DNA of 6,692 bases from Candidatus Heimdallarchaeota archaeon (GTDB taxonomy: Archaea; Asgardarchaeota; Heimdallarchaeia; Heimdallarchaeales; Kariarchaeaceae). The position numbers and the translations under genes are program-made. Below the pieces are notes generated by a model. It made no database searches, was not told the DNA's origin, and worked only from the letters and a program-made list of their open reading frames with translations. The DNA is taken from assembly GCA_022574115.1 (NCBI GenBank), contig JACZSS010000153.1, forward strand, positions 1 through 6,692. The letters are read 5' to 3'. Positions 1 to 6,095 of this stretch are shown piece by piece; position 1 is the first letter of the stretch; every line of letters begins with the position of its first letter.

Positions 1-619
1 GATACCATTCTTGGATGCCGGTATTTTCTTCTGTTCTTCTTGTCTCAACTACGGAATCTACGATTGACTCTAGTGTCGCCCGTAAGTGCTGATTGACAAC
101 CCCGGTGTCCGCGACAAGGAGTCCTGCCTGTTTTCGAGAGTTAAGTCTAGCAGATAATGTTTGAGTAAAGTTAATTATATCTTTTTCTAGAGTATAGATA
201 GAAAGGAGACTGAACGGCCAAATGACAAATCGAGTCTTTTCAAACCGTTTTGATATTTGGTTAAGCGTGATGGAAAGAATTGTCAAGTCATTGGCAGACT
301 GAAGCATGTGGACTCCTGGAATATCTTCTTCAGTTTGAACTCCTCGAAATGAATACATGTCTACTATTTGCAATCGTTCATTTAAGATTGCGTCATCAAC
401 TAACATTGCGGCATCCGGCGAAAATTGTCCCAACTCATAAATTAAGTCGGATGCTGAGGAGGTGAGCGAAACAATGCAAGTTGTACCTTCAGACTGTAAT
501 CCTTCCAATATGAATTGTTTAATAATGTGATTTCGTTTAGCAGATAAATCACCAAACAAAGCAATCGTTTTCCCGGTCATATTTGGAAGTGTTGAGTCGA
601 GAGTGATTAAATCAGACAC
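1..619 (-). CDS. Degenerate RecA/KaiC-like (RAD55-type) protein, C-terminus cut by window edge
   Basis: An uninterrupted minus-strand frame of 206 codons runs from GTG at 619 off the left edge, so its stop is not visible. The pattern is that of KaiC/RAD55-type RecA-fold proteins: an LD..L lead-in (residues 7-11), a hydrophobic strand then a glycine loop (19-30), a helix ending QF..EGL (35-41), a strand (48-52), VDMYSFRGV (86-94), a RFVI strand (130-133) and a closing helix/strand region (145-195). The Walker A position reads GDLSAKRN (23-30) where GxxGxGKT is expected, so the lysine and threonine are replaced. The Walker B position has W134-P135 instead of Asp. I infer a non-hydrolysing signalling or scaffold relative; binding partners are unknown. 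GTG 619 is preferred over ATG 580 because residues 1-13 still align with the family lead-in, and an in-frame stop lies just upstream. ATG 580 remains possible. Confidence 0.66.
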   Translation of the reverse strand, partial: MSDLITLDSTLPNMTGKTIALFGDLSAKRNHIIKQFILEGLQSEGTTCIVSLTSSASDLIYELGQFSPDAAMLVDDAILNERLQIVDMYSFRGVQTEEDIPGVHMLQSANDLTILSITLNQISKRFEKTRFVIWPFSLLSIYTLEKDIINFTQTLSARLNSRKQAGLLVADTGVVNQHLRATLESIVDSVVETRRTEENTGIQEWY

Positions 620-625
620 TAATTC

Positions 626-680
626 TTATAAAAATGAAAAGAACTAATAACTCATTCTTTTATTCTCGAAATATTTATTT
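626..680 (-). promoter_or_regulatory. AT-rich promoter region for the RecA-like gene (tentative)
   Basis: The gap between the two flanking genes (620-782) is AT-rich on the minus strand and holds two TATA-like stretches, AAATAAATAT near 671-680 and TTTTTATAAG near 627-636. The first would place a transcript start about 30 bases before GTG 619. The second would fit only the internal ATG at 580. The same T-rich stretch could instead end the upstream transcript. No BRE or ribosome site is clear, so which element is used cannot be decided. Confidence 0.25.
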
Positions 681-724
681 TTTATCTATGTTAGATAATC
701 ATTATGACACATGTGAAGTATTTA

Positions 725-750
725 GCTGATATAATTTTGGTTTAATCAGC
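725..750 (-). repeat. Short inverted repeat downstream of the polymerase-beta-type gene
   Basis: GCTGAT (725-730) and ATCAGC (745-750) are perfect 6-base inverted arms separated by 14 bases, starting about 33 bases after the stop of the gene ending at 783. It could form a weak hairpin at a transcript end, but no run of T follows directly. A match this short may be chance in AT-rich DNA. Confidence 0.2.
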
Positions 751-782
751 CCAAACATCTCTCTAATAATTGGTTTTGAGTT

Positions 783-1562
783 TTATCTGAGAAGTTTTAT
801 TACATCTCCGCAGAAATCTAAAGCTCGGTCGAAGAAATTCTCAACATCAGCATCAACTCCTTGCCTTAGGAGTCCAGCTTTCATCAATAAATCATTGTCA
901 ATTCCTTCAACTGGTTCAGTTTCTGCAAATAATACAAGATCAGGCATATTCACATATTTTTTCTTTGTAAAGATATGATATGCCTGAATAGATGAAAGTA
1001 TGGCATCTACAGCTAGAAACTCTTTCTCGACATCTAAAGATGTATCTTCTTCTGCTTCCTCACCTTCGGGAGTAATTTCGAAACTAGGCATGAATAGTAC
1101 GCTGGATAATTTTTCAAGATAATCCTGCACCATTCTTCGAGCTCCATTTTTCAGATCTACATCTGGGATATCCATTCCAGCAAAAGGGTTTGTGCCAGTA
1201 AGTAATTCGCCTTCTCTTAATGAAATTGCCCTAATAGGTGAAAATCCATTGAAATTACCGTTAGAGGGTAACTGATCTTCTAGATAAATATCATAGTCTA
1301 AAATTGACGAAAATAATGGATTTTCAAAAAATTCCAAAACTGATTTGCTCAAATCACCATAGATCGCTGATAAGGGTTTTGTCAACGCATCCGCTCTTTT
1401 AAGTATTATAAAGAAATCAATGTCGGAAACACCGGAAAATATTCGTTCCGATGCAGAACCTCCATATACAACAATTCCCACTAAGTTTTCTCCAAGAGCT
1501 TTTTCCACTCCCTTGGAGAATTTCTTCTTCATCATTTTATATTCCATCGGAATTTCACTCAT
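783..1562 (-). CDS. Polymerase-beta-fold nucleotidyltransferase-like protein
   Basis: A 259-residue protein if started at ATG 1562. Residues 30-54 hold the signature of the DNA polymerase beta / minimal nucleotidyltransferase superfamily: a strand, GGS (34-36), then SDID (46-49) followed by a hydrophobic strand. D47 and D49 would bind metal, and D91 in the strand LDYDIYL is a candidate third carboxylate. The rest (about 138-259) is mostly helical, interrupted by an acidic stretch (166-174), and recalls the helical C-termini of AadA-like or HEPN-like relatives. Such proteins move an NMP to a small molecule, protein or RNA; the substrate here is unknown. The frame also opens at TTG 1625, giving 280 residues with a basic N-terminus. 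ATG 1562 is preferred because a GTGA element lies 8 bases upstream and the motif then falls at the usual distance from the start. It follows the degenerate nucleotidyltransferase gene by 103 bases. Confidence 0.8.
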   Translation of the reverse strand: MSEIPMEYKMMKKKFSKGVEKALGENLVGIVVYGGSASERIFSGVSDIDFFIILKRADALTKPLSAIYGDLSKSVLEFFENPLFSSILDYDIYLEDQLPSNGNFNGFSPIRAISLREGELLTGTNPFAGMDIPDVDLKNGARRMVQDYLEKLSSVLFMPSFEITPEGEEAEEDTSLDVEKEFLAVDAILSSIQAYHIFTKKKYVNMPDLVLFAETEPVEGIDNDLLMKAGLLRQGVDADVENFFDRALDFCGDVIKLLR

Positions 1563-1642
1563 AGAAGGTCTCACTTTTGATAATTTTTTCTTCCTTGATA
1601 AAATTGTTTTTACAAATCGAGACAAATAAGAACTTTGATGCC

Positions 1643-1667
1643 AACTAAGCTAGCGAACCACCTAGTT
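1643..1667 (-). repeat. Imperfect hairpin spanning a stop codon
   Basis: On the minus strand these 25 bases begin inside the TAA stop of the preceding gene and can fold as AACTAGGT paired with GCTTAGTT, eight pairs with two G-T wobbles, leaving the nine-base loop GGTTCGCTA. No T-run follows, so it is not a classic terminator. It could be an mRNA-processing or stability element, or chance. Confidence 0.25.
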
Positions 1668-2538
1668 AATTTAGCTTGTACAGATGATTAAATCTCTCTA
1701 TGAAGTCATTAAAATCCATTTTCACCCATGTTTCAATTGAAGATAAATCTATAAACCACGGTTCTCCGCTAACCCCAGTAAGCTCGATTGCTGATAATTG
1801 CTCTTTAGAAATCAAAACGTCTAACAACTGTGATTTTATTGACTGCGAAACGCTTATGTTCTGGTTTATGCCGTTAAAATTCTTAATCAAGTCTTCATCT
1901 TTGATCTCATTTAACAACCGCTCAACATTTGCAGTAAAATTAGAGTGAGATATTAGCTCTGAGCTAAGAATTATAGCTCCGGAATTTATCAGAATAGATG
2001 TATCGAGAGGCTTTTCCCTGAATACCTGTACACTGTTAAACTCATCATTCTTCACATTTACTAGCCCAACAGTATAGCGTAATCCCCGAAGAGCTAGAAT
2101 AGACGCTTCATTTTTTCTTTGTCGGTGAAGGAGAAGTGCATTTCGAAAATCTGCATTTGTAATATGCGAACCAGAAATTATAATCAGATCACTTTTTACC
2201 GGTATTTTATCTTTCGGTAGTCCGGTGAACCAGAAATCTTCATAAAAGGTAAGATTTATTCTGCTGTCGACCTTTCTCAGAGCAACATTTAACCCTTTTA
2301 GTGGATTAGCCGAATAAATAGTAAGGTTTCTAAAGCCCAACCATGCCAAATGACGGATCATCCATTCAAGATTGGGGAGATCATAAATCAGTCCCTCTTC
2401 ATGACCATTGCCAACTGGTATTAGTCCCAAGTGCAACCATTCAGACATGGGATAAAGAGTATCATTTTTATCAAACCAGATGATTACTTCACAATTCTCA
2501 ATTTCTGATTGTAAATCTTTCCACGGCAGCTCAACCAC
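1666..2538 (-). CDS. Degenerate GT-A sugar nucleotidyltransferase paralogue, probable pseudoenzyme
   Basis: This 290-residue protein keeps the overall pattern of NDP-sugar pyrophosphorylases but not the catalytic residues. The nucleotide loop, normally GGxGxRLxP, reads FDKNDTLYP (22-30). It runs on into GLIPVGN (38-44), a very typical family sequence, with H36-L37 where Pro-Lys is usual. The metal-binding Asp of the usual GD motif is Ser in ISGSHIT (121-127), and GTAGA is absent. Kept features are the Rossmann-like helix and strand at 55-76, REKP (174-177), NSGA (185-188) and W-F-I-D (261-264). I infer loss of nucleotidyl transfer with possible retention of sugar-ligand binding, and a regulatory or structural role beside the canonical enzyme. 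GTG 2538 is the only credible start: an in-frame stop lies four codons upstream, and it sits one base after the preceding gene's TGA, which suggests translational coupling. It could instead be an active enzyme with unusual chemistry. Confidence 0.85.
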   Translation of the reverse strand: MVELPWKDLQSEIENCEVIIWFDKNDTLYPMSEWLHLGLIPVGNGHEEGLIYDLPNLEWMIRHLAWLGFRNLTIYSANPLKGLNVALRKVDSRINLTFYEDFWFTGLPKDKIPVKSDLIIISGSHITNADFRNALLLHRQRKNEASILALRGLRYTVGLVNVKNDEFNSVQVFREKPLDTSILINSGAIILSSELISHSNFTANVERLLNEIKDEDLIKNFNGINQNISVSQSIKSQLLDVLISKEQLSAIELTGVSGEPWFIDLSSIETWVKMDFNDFIERFNHLYKLN

Positions 2539-2539
2539 C

Positions 2540-3292
2540 TCAGTTTAATAATTTTGGCAGATGTGAAAATTTCGTATTTAATATCTCATCTTTGATGTTT
2601 CTGTGTCTTGATAAGTTTCCCACATCTATCCACCATTCATGACTAATATATGCCTTTACCTGTTTCACTTTCACCAATTCTGGGATTAAATCAGTCGAAA
2701 TATCTGAGATAATTGGAGAATTATTCGAATCTACGAAACTAATTTCTTCATAAATTTGAGATTTTAGTATCGAGATACCAGTGTTGGCTAAAATGTTCTT
2801 TGGATTATTATTTATCCTCATCACCGTATTTCCGGATTTTAATTGGATCATTCCTTCCTGAACTTTCCATGAGGGATCTATCCATAAACTAGCTAAATTT
2901 TCATGTTTTCTGTGAAATGTATGCATGGCCTTGACATCAAAATTCGAAATTATGTCTGTAAAATATATTAAAATATCGTCTGCATAAATTGACTCTTTAG
3001 CATTATAAAGTGCTCCCGCGGTTCCATGGTGTTTTGGATTGTCTAAAACATATTCGATTTCTACATCATAGTCAGAGCCGTCACCAAAATATCGTCTTAT
3101 TTGATTTGTTCTATAGTTTGTTAACGCAATGAACTGTGTAATTCCGAACGACCTCAAATGTAAAATAATATACTCTAAGACTGGTCGTCCAGATAATCCA
3201 AGAGGCATCATTACTTTTTGATAATAATCCCCGATTGGAAATAAACGCTTTCCTTGCCCACCGCTGAATAACAGAGCTTGGATATTCTTCAT
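2540..3292 (-). CDS. GT-A-fold sugar-phosphate nucleotidyltransferase (NTP_transferase family)
   Basis: This family joins an NTP and a sugar 1-phosphate into an NDP-sugar and pyrophosphate in the cytoplasm, feeding glycan or glycoconjugate synthesis. The 250-residue protein is a single catalytic domain with no C-terminal beta-helix. It shows the nucleotide loop GGQGKRLFP (11-19), the family lysine K26 in QKVMMP, GTAGA (90-94), a metal Asp D113 in YFTDI, and WWIDVG (220-225) carrying the second metal Asp D223. The sugar-phosphate motif usually written EKP is absent: the region reads NNNPK (161-165), followed by NTGI (170-173). Base and sugar specificity (glucose, mannose or other) cannot be told. 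ATG 3292 lies 10 bases after the membrane-protein stop, and the next gene starts 1 base after its TGA, so it is almost certainly co-transcribed with both. The missing EKP leaves some doubt about full normal activity. Confidence 0.9.
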   Translation of the reverse strand: MKNIQALLFSGGQGKRLFPIGDYYQKVMMPLGLSGRPVLEYIILHLRSFGITQFIALTNYRTNQIRRYFGDGSDYDVEIEYVLDNPKHHGTAGALYNAKESIYADDILIYFTDIISNFDVKAMHTFHRKHENLASLWIDPSWKVQEGMIQLKSGNTVMRINNNPKNILANTGISILKSQIYEEISFVDSNNSPIISDISTDLIPELVKVKQVKAYISHEWWIDVGNLSRHRNIKDEILNTKFSHLPKLLN

Positions 3293-3302
3293 CAGTTTGT
3301 CC

Positions 3303-4865
3303 CTAAGATCTTTCAGTTGCCTTAACTTTTTTCTTTTTTCGTCTTCTACGTCTTCCTTTGTCTTTATTGTCAGATGAAGTATCAGCAGCGCCTTGTTGAG
3401 CTTTTGTAATACTTTCCATTTGCTTTCGACTCGTGATGGCTTTTCCGGCTTTCAAAAACCGGCCAATGTCAGCTTCTTTAATAATTAATTCTTCGGCCTT
3501 GACAATCCAAGATTGTAGTCTCGTCACAAAGTAAGAAACACCAATTAAGAAGAAAATTAATGGTATAAGTACTAGCAATAACCCTTCAGGTTCGTTTATT
3601 TCGAGAGATTGTGTCACAGTTTGGGGTAAATCAATGAATGCAAGGACTCGAGCTGGATTTAACGTAAACCACGCAAGAAATACAATTATTAGAACTCTAA
3701 TAGCCATTGAGGAAAGCACTATCAAAAGGATTGTGAAGGGATTGAAAGCTTTCCCCGCAGATCCCCCAAGTTTCTCATCTATCTTAGGATCGTGGGCAAG
3801 CAATCCATCGTGATAACGCTGTAAACGACCTGTCAAACGTTCTTGATCCCCTCCAGGTTTAGAGAATAAGGAGTCTGAAGCTGAATCTAGCAGGAACAAC
3901 AACGCGTCTGCGTTAAATTTTTTACTTGTAGTGGAGCTCGCCCCGGTTGCCAAAGCCGTTGATGTCCGATCTTCTCCCTCCTCTTCAGCCGCAGTATCCT
4001 TTCTTTCTTTGGCTGCCTTATCTGAAGCCTGTTCTTCCTCGGTACCTAATTTAGTGATACCCAATCTAAATTCGGATAATTTTGAAAGTTGTAACCCTAC
4101 TCGTTTTTGCCTTGAGAGTGCTGGAGTCGCCAAGCTATAAAGATATCCCGTTTGCAAAGAAAATTCAAAATAAATGTACGATATGAACGCCAATTGAAAC
4201 AGGTTTGAATTAATCATACTACTCAGCGAGGTTGGGTCGAGTTCCAGTTGAACAGTCAAGCCTTTCATCGATGCTAATCCAATTACAATTTGTGAAATCA
4301 CCAAAGTCGCCCCAGCTAGTGAAACAGAGCTTTTTCTGATGAATCCAAAGCCCGTTATCAGCATGAGTATCAAACAGAGTGCAAAGAACCCGTGTAAAGC
4401 TTCAGAGTTGTAAAGTAAACGTTGGGGTTTGTTGAACAAGTAGGCTAGCGGTGCCAACGGGTCTGGGTTGTTTCCAAAGAAAACATCTTTCTCAAATCCT
4501 TCAATTAGGTCAATAGAACCAAATAGATTGGTAAAAATAAATCCTCTCGCTGAATTGAAGTAATCGTTAGCAAAATTTCCAGTTGTATCAATTGAACCAC
4601 CGATTGGTGCAGCCAACAGTGCTGCTACTGTGAGAAATGCTAGCACCATGACATAAAAATACAAAATCAATACATCAAAAAGAATACCTAAATTATCGAT
4701 AGAGATAACTCCCGGAAGCAATGTATTTCGAACAGCATTAATTAATAGGAACAAAAATCCTATAGCTATAATTCTTACTAACCAAATAACAAGATAAATG
4801 TTACGAGTAGCGGATTTGAAGAAGTCGGTCGCTTTTTGCAGAGATAGTTCAGGACGTGCTGCCAT
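3303..4865 (-). CDS. Multi-pass membrane protein with charged loop and basic tail, family unknown
   Basis: I do not recognise this 520-residue protein. By eye it has about seven membrane segments: 23-44, 59-88, 157-176, 182-200, 220-246, 376-400 and 427-448. An acidic segment (89-156) lies between the second and third. After segment five comes a basic stretch (252-272), then a low-complexity Glu/Ala/Lys/Thr/Ser linker (275-316) and a soluble region (317-372), probably cytoplasmic. The C-terminus ends in a Lys/Arg cluster (504-513), also expected inside and able to bind acidic lipid, nucleic acid or a partner. There is no signal peptide and no catalytic motif that I can see. It sits between the MoxR gene (100 bases upstream) and the sugar nucleotidyltransferase (10 bases downstream). 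That makes it a candidate membrane partner of MoxR/DUF58 or of a surface-glycan pathway. ATG 4865 is supported by a GAGG ribosome site. Confidence 0.85.
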   Translation of the reverse strand: MAARPELSLQKATDFFKSATRNIYLVIWLVRIIAIGFLFLLINAVRNTLLPGVISIDNLGILFDVLILYFYVMVLAFLTVAALLAAPIGGSIDTTGNFANDYFNSARGFIFTNLFGSIDLIEGFEKDVFFGNNPDPLAPLAYLFNKPQRLLYNSEALHGFFALCLILMLITGFGFIRKSSVSLAGATLVISQIVIGLASMKGLTVQLELDPTSLSSMINSNLFQLAFISYIYFEFSLQTGYLYSLATPALSRQKRVGLQLSKLSEFRLGITKLGTEEEQASDKAAKERKDTAAEEEGEDRTSTALATGASSTTSKKFNADALLFLLDSASDSLFSKPGGDQERLTGRLQRYHDGLLAHDPKIDEKLGGSAGKAFNPFTILLIVLSSMAIRVLIIVFLAWFTLNPARVLAFIDLPQTVTQSLEINEPEGLLLVLIPLIFFLIGVSYFVTRLQSWIVKAEELIIKEADIGRFLKAGKAITSRKQMESITKAQQGAADTSSDNKDKGRRRRRKKKKVKATERS

Positions 4866-4873
4866 CGATCATT

Positions 4874-4912
4874 CCTCAGATACATTTCAAGTTGGAATTT
4901 CGATGTTTAAAG
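4874..4912 (-). promoter_or_regulatory. TATA-like element and GAGG ribosome site for the membrane-protein gene
   Basis: TTTAAA (4906-4911) lies about 43 bases before ATG 4865. An archaeal transcript start about 26 bases downstream would fall near 4882, giving a leader of about 17 bases. That leader would contain GAGG (4874-4877), 8 bases before the ATG. The spacing is coherent and would make the membrane-protein and nucleotidyltransferase genes a separate unit from the MoxR gene. Confidence 0.45.
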
Positions 4913-4930
4913 TAATTTTGTGTATGTGAT

Positions 4931-4935
4931 AAAAA
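4931..4935 (-). terminator. Short T-run after the MoxR gene (tentative)
   Basis: On the minus strand a run of five T lies about 30 bases past the MoxR stop. Archaeal termination often uses T-runs without a hairpin, but five T in AT-rich DNA is weak support. Confidence 0.2.
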
Positions 4936-4965
4936 TTAGATGGATAGTATTAACTTTAGACGAAT

Positions 4966-5994
4966 TTAAACAGGAACCGCTATTTGCTTCATAATGTCGT
5001 CGATGACTAATGTTCCAGTGGTACCCTCTAATTCAGCTTCAGCTTTGAGTTGCAATCGGTGAGCAACCGAGAATGTGACTATACGTTTGAGATCGTCAGG
5101 AATAACATAGTTTCTTCCCTGAATTGCGGCATAGGCTTTACTAGCCATTAATATTGCAATTGATGCTCGAGGAGAACCTCCAAGAATTAGTCTCGGATCC
5201 GTTCGTGTTTTCATTACAATGTCTCTAATATAACTCATCATATCTTCAGATAGGTGAACGTCGCTTTTGACCACTGCAATCATTTTATTGACAGTTACTG
5301 CCGTTGTTACGGGACGGATCTTTTTGAAATGCCCACTGTGTTTGAGTCGTATAATTTCCTTCTCTTCATCCCCACTGGGTAATTCCAAATTGAGTTTCAT
5401 ACTGAAACGATCAACTTGGGCTTCTGGGAGAGGATAAGTTCCTTCCTGCTCGACTGGATTTTGTGTGGCCACAACAATAAACGGCGGATCGAGTTTGTAA
5501 CCCTCACCTTCAATTGTGACCTGCTTTTCTGCCATACACTCAAGCATTGCTGCTTGTGTTTTTGGTGGCGAACGATTAATTTCATCCGCTAATAGGAAGT
5601 TGCAGAATACTGGTCCCCTTCTTAGTTTAAAGGAACCACTTTTAGGATCATAAATATTCGTACCCAAGACATCAGAAGGCAAAGCATCAGGAGTAAATTG
5701 TTGTCGGTTAAAGACTAAACCAATTGTATCCGCAAATGCTTTAGTAATTACTGTTTTTGCTATACCGGGTACACCTTCCAGTAGAACATGACCTTCAGCA
5801 AGTAAAGTAATCATAATATCCTCAAGAACATCTGCTTTACCGATAATTACTTTCTGCATTTCAGTGTGACATTCATGCCAAATGCGCTGAATATCTTTCA
5901 CGTCAAATTTTTCTTTCGCTCGTTTTGGTGGAGCTTTCGGTTTTGCAGCAGCATCCACAGATTTACTAGCTTCAGGCGGAGTTGGTTTCGACAT
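4966..5994 (-). CDS. MoxR-family AAA+ ATPase
   Basis: A 342-residue protein with all MoxR hallmarks: Walker A GVPGIAKT (74-81), Walker B LLADEIN (134-140) with D137 and E138, sensor 1 ATQNP (176-180), EGTYPLPEAQVDRF (184-197) with the predicted arginine finger R196, and sensor 2 GGSPR (272-276), followed by the helical lid. MoxR proteins are thought to act as ATP-driven chaperones on proteins with von Willebrand A domains, which fits the DUF58 gene just upstream. The first 30 residues are a Pro/Ala/Lys-rich, probably disordered extension before the usual start of the fold. The start is ATG 5994: the TTG one codon earlier is less likely, and a TATA box 26-27 bases before the ATG predicts a leaderless transcript. 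The target protein is not shown by the sequence. Confidence 0.97.
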   Translation of the reverse strand: MSKPTPPEASKSVDAAAKPKAPPKRAKEKFDVKDIQRIWHECHTEMQKVIIGKADVLEDIMITLLAEGHVLLEGVPGIAKTVITKAFADTIGLVFNRQQFTPDALPSDVLGTNIYDPKSGSFKLRRGPVFCNFLLADEINRSPPKTQAAMLECMAEKQVTIEGEGYKLDPPFIVVATQNPVEQEGTYPLPEAQVDRFSMKLNLELPSGDEEKEIIRLKHSGHFKKIRPVTTAVTVNKMIAVVKSDVHLSEDMMSYIRDIVMKTRTDPRLILGGSPRASIAILMASKAYAAIQGRNYVIPDDLKRIVTFSVAHRLQLKAEAELEGTTGTLVIDDIMKQIAVPV

Positions 5995-6016
5995 CAAATA
6001 TTCTATTGAATTAATG

Positions 6017-6024
6017 TATTTAAA
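6017..6024 (-). promoter_or_regulatory. Archaeal TATA box of the MoxR gene
   Basis: TTTAAATA on the minus strand is centred 26-27 bases before the A of ATG 5994. This is the normal TATA-to-start-site distance in archaea, so transcription should begin at or next to the start codon, giving a leaderless mRNA. Consistent with that, no Shine-Dalgarno sequence is seen before the ATG. The purine-containing AAACATGA just upstream could be a BRE. Confidence 0.6.
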
Positions 6025-6036
6025 TCATGTTTGATC

Positions 6037-6058
6037 AAAATAAAATATTTAACGAAAA
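6037..6058 (-). terminator. T-rich stretch after the DUF58 gene (tentative)
   Basis: Three TTTT runs lie within 22 bases on the minus strand, about 38 bases after the DUF58 stop and just before the MoxR promoter. This is the kind of U-rich signal used for intrinsic termination in archaea. There is no hairpin, and the surrounding AT content makes it a weak call. Confidence 0.3.
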
Positions 6059-6095
6059 CTGAGCATCTTTGACTAATATACCATTGACTATGAGT

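Noticed and set aside
280..465. A 61-codon plus-strand open frame at the left of the window
   Set aside because: It is antisense to the RecA-like frame, which is open for 206 codons and has family-like sequence along its length; the short frame shows no motif.
1643..1667. GGTTCG resembling a tRNA T-loop
   Set aside because: There is no acceptor stem, D-arm or anticodon arm around it; the match is limited to six bases.
1420..1948. Two short plus-strand frames (1420-1629 and 1700-1948)
   Set aside because: Both are antisense to well-supported nucleotidyltransferase genes and have no recognisable product.
3931..4140. A 69-codon plus-strand frame rich in Ser/Ala
   Set aside because: It is the complement of the low-complexity Glu/Ala/Lys linker of the membrane protein; its open length comes from that biased composition.
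5397..5585. A 62-codon minus-strand frame inside the MoxR gene
   Set aside because: It is a shifted-frame reading of the Walker B to arginine-finger region of MoxR, whose own frame carries all the conserved motifs.
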